Below, piece by piece: positions 1 through 5,857 of a stretch of 6,048 nucleotides of DNA. The position numbers and the translations under genes are program-made. Below the pieces are notes generated by a model that worked only from the letters and a program-made list of their open reading frames with translations, made no database searches and was not told the origin of the DNA. Numbering within the stretch: the first letter of the stretch is position 1; each line of letters opens with the position of its first letter. Source of the stretch: JBJXGF01 sp046153015 (GTDB lineage: Bacteria; Actinomycetota; Acidimicrobiia; Acidimicrobiales; CAIXPF01). The stretch is taken from the NCBI GenBank assembly GCA_046153015.1, contig JBJXGF010000189.1:1-6048 (forward strand). The letters run 5' to 3'.

Positions 1-129
1 GATCGAGGCCACCATCGCCTCGGGGTGGGCCTGGTCGTGCACGGCGTCGAAGGTGGTCATGAACTGGAACGGGCCGACCCCGGCCAATCGGGCCGCGTCC
101 GCCACGTCGAAGCGGGCGTTGGCGAGGGA
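1..129 (-). pseudogene. SAM-dependent methyltransferase fragment (internal part; continues past left edge)
   Basis: Read on the minus strand from about 129 to 1, one open frame gives a peptide containing NARFDVADAARL, then FMTTFDAVHDQAHPEAM. This looks like the middle of a class I SAM-dependent methyltransferase: the acidic loop after motif I/II, then the strand and helix carrying a 'FDAVHDQ' signature that I associate with a methyltransferase group found in Actinobacteria. The N-terminal part with the glycine-rich SAM-binding motif should lie at higher coordinates, but there the frame stops resembling a methyltransferase and the opposite strand carries a ParE fragment. The gene is therefore broken at about 120-131. 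Its C-terminal part, if present, lies outside the window. The substrate cannot be guessed. It is called a pseudogene because its 5' part is missing; family assignment rests on about 40 residues only. Confidence 0.65.
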
Positions 130-131
130 GC

Positions 132-305
132 GGGTCGCTGCGTTTCGCTCACGAGACGGGCATCGAGGTACTCCGCTCGTGGCCGCTGCGCGGATTCCCC
201 TACCTCATGATCTACATCGACCGCGAGACGCACGTCGACATCCTCCGAATGCTCCACGCCGACCGGGAAATCCCCACAACGCTCGCCTCGGCGCCGGGCG
301 CGTAG
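132..305 (+). pseudogene. ParE/RelE-type toxin, N-terminus missing
   Basis: The plus frame ending at the TAG at 303-305 reads GSLRFAHETGIEVLRSWPL, then FPYLMIYIDRETHVDILRM, LHADREIP and a short tail (57 residues). This matches the C-terminal two thirds of ParE/RelE-superfamily toxins of type II toxin-antitoxin systems: the central strand 'LRSWPL..FPYL.(I/F)Y', the 'HVDILR.LH' strand and the 'R(E/D)IP' ending. Family members are about 95-105 residues, so 35-45 N-terminal residues are missing, and the frame upstream of position 132 is unlike ParE. No start codon suits the fragment and no antitoxin gene lies upstream. Intact relatives inhibit DNA gyrase (ParE) or cleave mRNA (RelE); which of these applies cannot be told. 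The fragment is very probably non-functional. Confidence 0.75.
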
Positions 306-748
306 TCGAACTGCTCAGAGAACCGCGCATCCGCCAGCCGCCGATCGACTGAGCGCGACCCCACAAGTGCCGTCGTCGAGTAGCCCGTGCCGAGCGTTGG
401 AGCACCGCCCTTTGGCTATTCTGTGCGCTTCTGGCGTCCGCGTTACCGGGCGGCCTCAGTGTCTGGCGCCGCCGCTTATGGGGCAGGCTCACCGGGGTTG
501 GATCGAGCCGCGAACCCGCAGCACCATGCCCGAACTGCGCTGCCCGACAGCGCCAACGGCGTGCCGCTGTAACCGGCGATTCTGCGCGGGCGGTGGACGG
601 CGACGGCTCTTGCGGATGGCGCCCGACCGACGGACGCCCCGTGGGTGTTACAGGCAAATCCCGATACCCCGTGTTCGCTCGATGACTCGTTCGACGGCGA
701 GCTGGCAACCCAGTGGTGGGCGGTCGACGAGGTTGGATGGTGGCGGTG
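306..748. other. Intergenic/degenerate stretch, no recognisable gene
   Basis: About 440 bases in which I recognise no gene on either strand. All six frames are either short or give low-complexity arginine/proline-rich peptides typical of shadow translation in GC-rich DNA. One plus-frame motif near 402-420 (GAPPFGYSV) faintly recalls serine recombinases but has no family context around it. Given the gene scraps on both sides, this is most simply decayed accessory DNA. Confidence 0.6.
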
Positions 749-913
749 GCCGTGGTCGAGGTCGAGCGCTGTTTGGTGGAGGTGGTGGGTGGCTGTTTGC
801 CAGGCGCGGTGGTGGGGGTCGAGCCAGTGGGGTTGGGGGCCGGTGGGTCATCGTGCCCGGTCGGTGATGCCGTGAGCTGCTCGGTACTGCTCGATTCGGC
901 CCGCGGCCACCCA
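749..913 (-). pseudogene. Possible MobF-type relaxase C-terminal fragment with in-frame stop
   Basis: On the minus strand, from 913, one frame reads WVAAGRIEQYRAAHGITD, then a TGA at 848-850. The same frame continues without a shift as GPQPHWLDPHHRAW and QTATHHLHQTALDLDHG. Read through the stop, the pattern 'I..YR..(H/Y)GI.D......G..P....HRAW..A' resembles the linker region that I associate with C-terminal parts of large actinobacterial conjugative relaxases (TrwC/TraI, MobF). No catalytic tyrosine, HUH motif or helicase motif is present, so the assignment rests on a weak signature. The stop and the abrupt ends imply a dead fragment. It could be part of another large DNA-processing protein, or chance similarity in a proline/histidine-rich shadow frame. 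Confidence 0.3.
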
Positions 914-921
914 AGGGCGCC

Positions 922-976
922 CGGCTCCGTGAGCCCGAACGCGAGGACGCCGAGCTGTGGAAGCTGGGCGTTCTTC
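922..976 (+). pseudogene. IS3-family OrfA remnant (C-terminal coiled-coil part)
   Basis: The plus frame at 922-966 reads RLREPEREDAELWKL, close to the leucine-zipper segment near the C-terminus of IS3-family OrfA proteins (typically 'LRELERENAELR'). A second frame at 968-976 gives AFF, the triplet that normally follows about ten residues later ('..ILKKA.AFFA..'). An internal deletion with a frame change between the two would explain the spacing. OrfA is the helix-turn-helix half of the IS3 transposase. There is no orfB, no terminal inverted repeat and no start codon here, so this is a scrap only. Confidence is limited by its length of 15-18 residues. Confidence 0.45.
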
Positions 977-1042
977 CGCGATCAAGCAGCCCGCATCGAG
1001 CACCATCGCAACCGCGTCACGCTGAAACTCGGGCGGGTACTT
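971..1042 (-). pseudogene. IS3-family OrfA remnant (N-terminal helix)
   Basis: The minus frame from 1042 to 971 reads KYPPEFQRDAVAMVLDAG, then CLIAEE. This matches the first helix of IS3-family OrfA transposase subunits and related Tnp/HTH_Tnp_1 domains ('(K/R)Y.PEFRRDAV.LV...G..IAEVA'). The similarity ends exactly where the opposite-strand OrfA scrap begins, so the helix-turn-helix is not completed. It sits directly against the truncated integrase frame (junction about 1042/1043), and the codons overlap that region in a different frame. It is non-functional. It may come from the same ancestral insertion sequence as the 922-976 piece, after an inversion, or from a different one. Confidence 0.55.
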
Positions 1043-1309
1043 CGCCGAGCCCGGGCCAGCCACGCATCGAGCAGTTCGCCGAAGCTGGCCCGCCTGTCGG
1101 CCGCCTCGCCATGGTGCACCTGCACCACCAGCTCTGCCAGCGCTGCTGACGCCTCGCGCTTGGCGCCCCGCACCTTCTTGGCGTGCTGAACGAGTTTTGC
1201 CGGTCTTCGGATCGAACCCGCCCGAGACGATCAGCTGCCAGCCGGTCCCGCGCCCTCGCAAATAACCGTCAAGGCGAACGACGGTAGAACGTGGCGAACG
1301 TATTGACAA
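1043..1309 (-). pseudogene. Tyrosine-type phage/ICE integrase, frameshifted N-terminal fragment
   Basis: The first frame opens with a TTG at 1307-1309 and reads GYLRGRGTGWQLIVSGGFD, then PKTGKTR: the AP2-like/arm DNA-binding strands of actinobacterial tyrosine integrases ('G.I..RG..W...V..G.DP.TGK.R'). At about 1190-1200 the match moves to another frame, LVQHAKKVRGAKREAS, then LAELVVQVHHG and RASFGELLDAWLARARR: the 'VRGTKREAE.ALAEL' segment and the start of the SAM-like core-binding domain ('(T/S)FGELLD.WL'). All catalytic residues (R..H.R..Y) are absent because the frame ends at about 1043 against an IS fragment. Intact proteins are about 380-450 residues, so only the first 20-25% remains. 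It starts 71 bases from the 3' end of tRNA-Ala on the same strand, the usual position for an integrase of a tRNA-targeting element. It is a dead relic. Confidence 0.75.
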
Positions 1310-1335
1310 CGGTGATGACAGGCCTCGCTGCCAGG

Positions 1336-1370
1336 CTCCGGTCAGCCGGTGCGCCTAGGTCTGACCGGAG
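1336..1370 (-). terminator. 10-bp perfect inverted repeat 3' of tRNA-Ala; possible terminator
   Basis: CTCCGGTCAG at 1336-1345 is the exact reverse complement of CTGACCGGAG at 1361-1370, with a 15-base loop between. In the direction of tRNA transcription the hairpin begins 9 bases after the mature 3' end, as expected of a terminator, but no T-run follows on the minus strand. U-less hairpins are common in high-GC Actinobacteria. Because it lies between a tRNA gene and an integrase relic, it could instead be a recombination-site arm. Confidence 0.5.
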
Positions 1371-1379
1371 ATTCTTGGG

Positions 1380-1453
1380 TGGAGGTGATGGGATTCGAAC
1401 CCACGGCCTCTACGTTGCGAACGTAGCGCTCTAGCCAACTGAGCTACACCCCC
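1380..1453 (-). tRNA. tRNA-Ala (anticodon CGC)
   Basis: The minus strand folds as a full 74-nt cloverleaf. The acceptor stem is GGGGGTG with CACCTCC and discriminator A (complement of T1380). The D-arm is GCTC/GAGC with a 9-base loop, the anticodon stem is CTACG/CGTAG with loop TTCGCAA, and the T-arm is GTGGG/CCCAT with TTCGAAT. Loop positions 34-36 are CGC, reading GCG alanine codons. The third acceptor pair is G3:U70, the classic alanine identity element, which supports the assignment independently. CCA is not encoded (the next bases are CCC), so a nucleotidyltransferase must add it. The gene lies 47 bases downstream of the translin stop on the same strand and may share its transcript. Its 3' side is the likely target of the decayed integrative element at 1-1309. 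Confidence 0.97.
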
Positions 1454-1500
1454 GCAGGGAGGGCATCAGCTTACCTGAACGCCCGGCCCGATCCGAGCGT

Positions 1501-2154
1501 TTACGACCCGGCGGACCGGCCCTCGATCGTGCGCTGCAGGCGGGTCTGGAGCACGGTGAGGGTCACGTCGCCTCGGGTGCGTTCGAGCACGGCCCGCAAC
1601 GCGTCGAGCGTCCGGCGCAGGCCAGCGGTGAGCGCGTCGGGGAAGTCGACCACCACCAGCGCGTCGTACGCATCGTCCATCACGCCGAGCAGCTCCTCGC
1701 CCCGGCCGAGGTCGCCCTCGCGGAGCCGGTCGAGCAGGTGGCGGCGCAGCTCGCTGGCCGCCTCGGCCAAACCCTTCATCCAGGAGCGGCTGTCGATCGC
1801 GAGATCGGCCGCGGTGGGCGGCTGGGCGCCGGTCACCAGCGCAGCCACGAGGCGGGCCTCGGCGTACTCCTTCTCGGCGTCGTGCAGGAAGCCGGCCCAT
1901 GCCAGCTCCGGATGGGCGGCCAGCGCGTGCTGGGCCTCCGCCAGCGCCTCGGCGGCTTCGGCGGCCAGCTCGCGGGCCCGTTCGAAGTCGAGCCGGTGCA
2001 CGGCCCGGATCGAGGAGCCGCTGGCCCGGATCACCCGCCGGCACGCCGGCAGGGCCACCTCGCGGGCGCGGTTGGCCTCGCCGAGAGCGGCGACCACCGC
2101 GGCGACCTCCACGTGCAGGAGGTCGCGCAGGGCGGGGCGGTCGGGTTGGTCCAT
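1501..2154 (-). CDS. Translin-family protein (bacterial/archaeal translin-like)
   Basis: A 217-residue, mostly helical protein of the translin/TRAX superfamily; relatives form oligomeric shells that bind, and in the TRAX-like branch cleave, RNA or single-stranded DNA. Visible signatures are AREVALPACRRVIRASGSSI at 30-49 with the HRLDFERA segment after it, AGFLHDAEKEYAEA at 87-100, GLAEAASELRR at 128-138, LREGDLGRGEELLGVMDDAY at 144-163, and GLRRTLDALRAVLERTRGDV at 178-197. The acidic residues of the EYAE motif (E96, E99), E135 of ELRR and D160/D161 correspond by position to residues that make the TRAX active site, so nuclease activity is plausible. The ATG at 2154 is chosen because family similarity begins there. 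An upstream in-frame ATG at 2241 would add 29 unrelated residues overlapping the preceding gene. No clear ribosome-binding site is seen. The predicted location is the cytoplasm. Confidence 0.88.
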   Translation of the reverse strand: MDQPDRPALRDLLHVEVAAVVAALGEANRAREVALPACRRVIRASGSSIRAVHRLDFERARELAAEAAEALAEAQHALAAHPELAWAGFLHDAEKEYAEARLVAALVTGAQPPTAADLAIDSRSWMKGLAEAASELRRHLLDRLREGDLGRGEELLGVMDDAYDALVVVDFPDALTAGLRRTLDALRAVLERTRGDVTLTVLQTRLQRTIEGRSAGS

Positions 2155-2183
2155 CAGCGCCGGCCGCCGCCGATCGGCGTACC

Positions 2184-2210
2184 GCTCAGCCGTTGGCGGA
2201 GCGGCTGAGC
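2184..2210 (-). promoter_or_regulatory. 9-bp hairpin over the glpR-like stop codon, before the translin start
   Basis: GCTCAGCCG at 2184-2192 is the exact reverse complement of CGGCTGAGC at 2202-2210, with a 9-base loop. On the minus strand it covers the last codons and the TGA of the membrane-protein gene and ends 29 bases before the translin ATG. It could be an attenuator or weak terminator setting translin expression. It is also coding sequence, so chance or codon constraint is possible. Confidence 0.4.
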
Positions 2211-2704
2211 AGCATGGTGGGCTCGGCCCCGGCGTTGCCATGGGGCAGGAACGCCACCTTCATCTCCCGCTCGGCGGCGATGCGCTGCGCCCGCATGAGC
2301 AGGGTGACGAAGCCGACGAGGGCGGCATCGACGGCGAGGTGGAGCACGACGAACCAGCGAGAGGAGAACCAGGCCAGCACGGCGGTGACCGGCACGGCCA
2401 CCAGGAGACCGACCAGCAGCCGCCGCCGGCGGCGCTGGGCGGCGCGACGGGCCGCGACGGCCGGCCGGACCGGGCCCGACTCGCTGCCACGCAGAGTTGC
2501 GAAGCCATGGCGCTGAGTCCGGGCGACCCGGAAGCCGGCGCGAGCCGCAGGGCTGGCCGGGGCGGTGCGCTCCAAGACGCTGAGCTGTCGCCGGAACGTG
2601 CCGACCGAGTCGGCGCGCGCCCTGTTGCCCAGGCTCCTCAGGATCGGCGGGGCCAGCAATGCGACCCATAAGCAGCCGAGAACCACCAGCAACACGAGTT
2701 CCAC
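2186..2704 (-). CDS. GlpR-like three-TM membrane protein (candidate gephyrin-like molybdotransferase receptor)
   Basis: A 172-residue membrane protein. One hydrophobic helix lies at the extreme N-terminus (about 3-20), followed by a cytoplasmic arginine-rich stretch of about 75 residues. RRRRR (91-95) is then followed by two closely spaced helices (about 96-113 and 117-137) and a short polar tail. The segment after TM1, DSVGTFRRQLSVLERTAP (32-49), resembles a motif I recall from actinobacterial proteins of this architecture annotated as GlpR. GlpR is the membrane receptor for Glp, a MoeA/gephyrin homologue acting in cell division in Corynebacterium. That a glp/moeA gene lies upstream on the same strand supports the call. 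The start is a GTG at 2702-2704 with AGAGGTAGGG a few bases upstream as a plausible ribosome-binding site. Architecture is clear; the GlpR name is inferred and could be wrong for a generic actinobacterial membrane protein. Confidence 0.65.
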   Translation of the reverse strand: MELVLLVVLGCLWVALLAPPILRSLGNRARADSVGTFRRQLSVLERTAPASPAARAGFRVARTQRHGFATLRGSESGPVRPAVAARRAAQRRRRRLLVGLLVAVPVTAVLAWFSSRWFVVLHLAVDAALVGFVTLLMRAQRIAAEREMKVAFLPHGNAGAEPTMLLSRSANG

Positions 2705-3025
2705 GCTTGTTCCCTACCTCTGCCGCTCGAGCCCGTGGTCAGCCAAGCTGGCGGGGGTTCGGCTGTGCCGATGTGCCCGCTGCTTTGGCCCGTCCTGCTT
2801 TGGCCTGTTCAGGCGCATGTCGCTCTCTGGCCCGTTCCGCTTTGCGGCTTGCTCAGCTCGCCGTGACCACTCTTCGTGACACGGCCGGTTGATGACAGGT
2901 TACGCGCTTGCGTTACGTTTCTACTACTGCTCGGCGCCCGAATCCAAACGGTGTGCGGAGAATCACCGCTTGTTCAGGGGATATCGGGTGAGCGAGGCAC
3001 ACACTACGCCATCCAGCGGCGAAGG
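2705..3025. other. 321-bp intergenic region between moaC and the glpR-like gene
   Basis: No convincing gene. It is visibly less GC-biased than the flanking genes. It holds a two-copy imperfect 15-bp tandem repeat at 2780-2809 and the GlpR-like ribosome-binding site near 2705-2725. A minus-strand frame of about 60 codons ends in a TAG at about 2715, but it lacks a start and has weaker third-position GC than the genes here, so it is not called. The promoter for the GlpR-like/translin pair probably lies in this gap; I cannot identify -35/-10 elements with confidence. No strong terminator is seen after moaC. Confidence 0.55.
2780..2809. repeat. Two tandem copies of a 15-bp sequence
   Basis: CTGCTTTGGCCCGTC (2780-2794) is followed directly by CTGCTTTGGCCTGTT (2795-2809), with 13 of 15 positions identical. 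A looser third version (CTGGCCCGTTCCGCTTTG) occurs from about 2828. It lies 75-105 bases upstream of the GlpR-like start. It may be a duplicated regulator site or simple slippage; the sequence does not decide. Confidence 0.7.
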
Positions 3026-3520
3026 TCACGCATTGCCCGAGGGGGCCGATTCACGACGGAACGTGCCCGACCGGCCCCCCGTCTTCTCCCACAGCGCGAT
3101 ATCTCCGATCACCATCGACCGGTCGGCCGACTTGCACATGTCGTAGATCGTGAGCGCGGCGATCGAGCACGCAGTGAGGGCTTCCATTTCCACGCCGGTG
3201 CGGTCCACGGTGTCGACCTGCACCTCGATGTCGATGTGACGGTCCTCGATCTGGAAGTTGACGTACACCGAGCCCACCAGCAGCGGGTGGCACAGCGGGA
3301 CCAGATCCGCCGTCCGCTTCGCCGCCTGGATGCCGGCCACCCGGGCGACGGCCAGCACGTCGCCCTTGCTCACCCCGCCTCGGGCGATCATCGACGCCGT
3401 GTCGGGCTTCATGTACACGCGGCCCTTCGCCACCGCCCGCCGATGGGTCGGGTCCTTCGGCGTCACGTCGACCATGCGGGCGCGACCCAACGGATCCAGG
3501 TGGGTGAAGGTTTCCGGCAT
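3026..3520 (-). CDS. moaC: Cyclic pyranopterin monophosphate synthase MoaC
   Basis: MoaC takes the 3',8-cyclo-GTP product made by MoaA and rearranges it to cyclic pyranopterin monophosphate, the second step of molybdenum-cofactor synthesis in the cytoplasm. The 164 residues are full length for the family. Signature features are MVDVTPKDPTHRRAVAKG at 16-33, LVPLCHPL at 73-80 with the conserved His78, GVEMEALTA at 109-117 (E111, E113), and YDMCKSADR at 126-134 (D127, K130). With K52 these correspond to the active-site Lys/His/Glu/Glu/Asp/Lys set of E. coli MoaC. The ATG at 3518-3520 fits the family N-terminus; a neighbouring ATG at 3524 is in another frame. It is the third gene of the moeA-moaA-moaC run, 74 bases after moaA, and has only a weak purine-rich stretch upstream. 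It looks intact and functional. Confidence 0.97.
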   Translation of the reverse strand: MPETFTHLDPLGRARMVDVTPKDPTHRRAVAKGRVYMKPDTASMIARGGVSKGDVLAVARVAGIQAAKRTADLVPLCHPLLVGSVYVNFQIEDRHIDIEVQVDTVDRTGVEMEALTACSIAALTIYDMCKSADRSMVIGDIALWEKTGGRSGTFRRESAPSGNA

Positions 3521-3551
3521 GCATGGAGTCTAACCCCGAGCCAAATCCCCA

Positions 3552-3571
3552 CCGGCCCCGCCCCCGGCCGG
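3552..3571. promoter_or_regulatory. GC hairpin in the moaA-moaC spacer
   Basis: CCGGCC at 3552-3557 pairs with GGCCGG at 3566-3571 around an 8-base C-rich loop. On the transcribed (minus) strand, several runs of 3-5 G occur here, so a G-quadruplex is an alternative fold. It sits in the 74-base gap that separates moaC from moaA, whereas moeA and moaA are nearly fused. A role in lowering or uncoupling moaC expression is possible but unproven. Confidence 0.4.
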
Positions 3572-3594
3572 CTCGTCCGGCGGAACGCCTCCGG

Positions 3595-4578
<984 letters not shown>

Positions 4579-4587
4579 GCCGCGAGG

Positions 4588-5808
4588 TTAGGGGTTCGGG
4601 CGCAGCAGCATCACCTGCACGCGCCCACCAGGCGCGATTCCGGGCCCATCGGGCGCCACCGCCAGCCCGTCGGCCTTGGCCATGGCAAAGAGCTGATGCG
4701 AGCCCTGGCCGCCCGCCGAACGGACCTCGTAGCCGGCCTCGCCGTAGGTCACCACCACACGGTCGAAGTGCGTCTTGCCGTCGGGGCTGCGGGGAAGCCC
4801 GTCGGGGCTCACGGCCCACACGAGCGGGCGGTCGAGCTTGTGCGGAGGCAGGCCCATCATCTGGCGCAGGCCGGGGCGGGCGAAGAGCTCGAAGGACACC
4901 ATCGACGACACCGGGTTGCCCGGCAGCCCGAACACCGGCGTCCCCTCGACCGTGCCGAACGCCAAGGGCTTGGCCGGCCGGATCGCCACCTGCATCCAGC
5001 GCATGTCGCCGATCTTGTCGAGCACGACCTTGATGTAGTCGAAATCCCCCATGCTCACGCCGCCGCTCGTGATCAGCGCGTCGCACGATGCGGCGCCGGC
5101 GAGCAGGGCGTCGGTTATCAGCGCCTCGTCGTCGCGCACGAGGCCGAGATCGACCGCGTCGAAGCCGGCCTCCCCGCACATGGCCAGCAGGGTGTGGCGG
5201 TTCGAGTCGCGGATCTGACCGCGGGCGAGCGGCGCCGGGCCGTCCACCAGCTCGTCCCCGGTGGAGAGCACCCCCACTCGGGGCCGGCGGTAGGCCAGCA
5301 CCTCGTACCGGCCGAGCGAGGCGAGCACGCCGAGATGCCCCGGGCTGAGCGCCTCGCCGGGCCCGAAGACCGACTCGCCCGGCCGCAGGTCGTCGCCGGC
5401 GCGGCGCACCGCGGCCCCCGACGCCACCGGCTCGAGCACGTCCACATGATCCTCGGCGCTGCGGGTGACCTCCACCATCACCACGGCGTCGGCGCCGGGC
5501 GGCAACGGCGCGCCGGTCATGATGCGCGCCGCCTGGCCCGGGCCCACCTCGAGATCGAGATCAGCGCCGGCGGCGATCAGGCCCACCACCGCCAAGCGGC
5601 GGGGCGCGTCGGGCGCCGCGCCGGCGGTGTCGGCGGCGCGCACCGCGAAGCCGTCGACCGCCGTGTTGTCGAACGCGGGAATCGCCTCGCCGGCGATCAC
5701 GGTCTCGGCGGTCACGAGGCCGCAGGCGTCGGGCAGCGCCGCCCGCACCGGCTCGAGCGGACGGCAGGCGCCGAGCACGAACCGCCGAGCCTCCTCGAGG
5801 GGGATCAT
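4588..5808 (-). CDS. moeA: Molybdopterin molybdotransferase MoeA (gephyrin-like; Glp candidate)
   Basis: MoeA inserts molybdate into adenylated molybdopterin, the last step of basic molybdenum-cofactor synthesis. The 406 residues match the normal length and domain order. The start MIPLEEA is typical, with PAFDNTAVDGFAVRA at 44-58 and RIMTGAPLPPGADAVVM at 95-111. The MPT-binding (MoCF_biosynth) domain carries GVLSTGDELV at 179-188, ITSGGVSMGDFDYIK at 246-260 and AIRPAKPLAFG at 275-285. GLPGNPVSSMVSFELFARP at 294-312 precedes the C-terminal beta-barrel domain IV. The ATG at 5806-5808 matches the family N-terminus; purine-rich AGGGGG lies about 13 bases upstream and GGAG unusually close to the start. 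It heads the run with moaA and moaC, supporting the biosynthetic role. In Corynebacteriales a homologue named Glp also binds FtsZ and the receptor GlpR; the GlpR-like gene downstream makes a dual role possible. Confidence 0.96.
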   Translation of the reverse strand: MIPLEEARRFVLGACRPLEPVRAALPDACGLVTAETVIAGEAIPAFDNTAVDGFAVRAADTAGAAPDAPRRLAVVGLIAAGADLDLEVGPGQAARIMTGAPLPPGADAVVMVEVTRSAEDHVDVLEPVASGAAVRRAGDDLRPGESVFGPGEALSPGHLGVLASLGRYEVLAYRRPRVGVLSTGDELVDGPAPLARGQIRDSNRHTLLAMCGEAGFDAVDLGLVRDDEALITDALLAGAASCDALITSGGVSMGDFDYIKVVLDKIGDMRWMQVAIRPAKPLAFGTVEGTPVFGLPGNPVSSMVSFELFARPGLRQMMGLPPHKLDRPLVWAVSPDGLPRSPDGKTHFDRVVVTYGEAGYEVRSAGGQGSHQLFAMAKADGLAVAPDGPGIAPGGRVQVMLLRPNP

Positions 5809-5857
5809 GCTCCGAACGCTACCCCCTGCCCGCCGGCCCGGCCGCCGCCTCGCAGAT

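Noticed and set aside
402..431. GAPPFGYSV peptide resembling serine recombinases
   Set aside because: It is a single nine-residue coincidence with no flanking similarity and no catalytic domain in any frame.
778..790. GGAGGTGGTGGG resembles the first bases of the tRNA 3' end (GGAGGTGATGGG), a possible attachment-site copy
   Set aside because: The match stops after about 12 bases in a G/T-rich low-complexity stretch and does not extend into the T-arm sequence, so it is more likely chance.
2155..2241. Upstream ATG at 2241 as the translin start
   Set aside because: It adds 29 Pro/Ala/Arg-rich residues that overlap the preceding gene and have no counterpart in the translin family.
1529..2671. 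Long plus-strand open frame of 380 codons
   Set aside because: It is opposite the translin and GlpR-like genes, its peptide is Ser/Arg/Ala-rich low complexity, and no domain is recognisable. It is a shadow frame of GC-rich coding DNA.
2713..2890. Small minus-strand frame of about 60 codons (containing NRPKQDGPKQ) ending just before the GlpR-like gene
   Set aside because: It has no suitable start codon after the preceding stop, its third-position GC is lower than in the real genes here, and no family is recognised. The short repeat in it is explained by the 15-bp DNA repeat.
2892..2915. GTTACGCGCTTGCGTTAC as an operator palindrome
   Set aside because: The arms are not reverse complements when checked base by base; the symmetry is only apparent.
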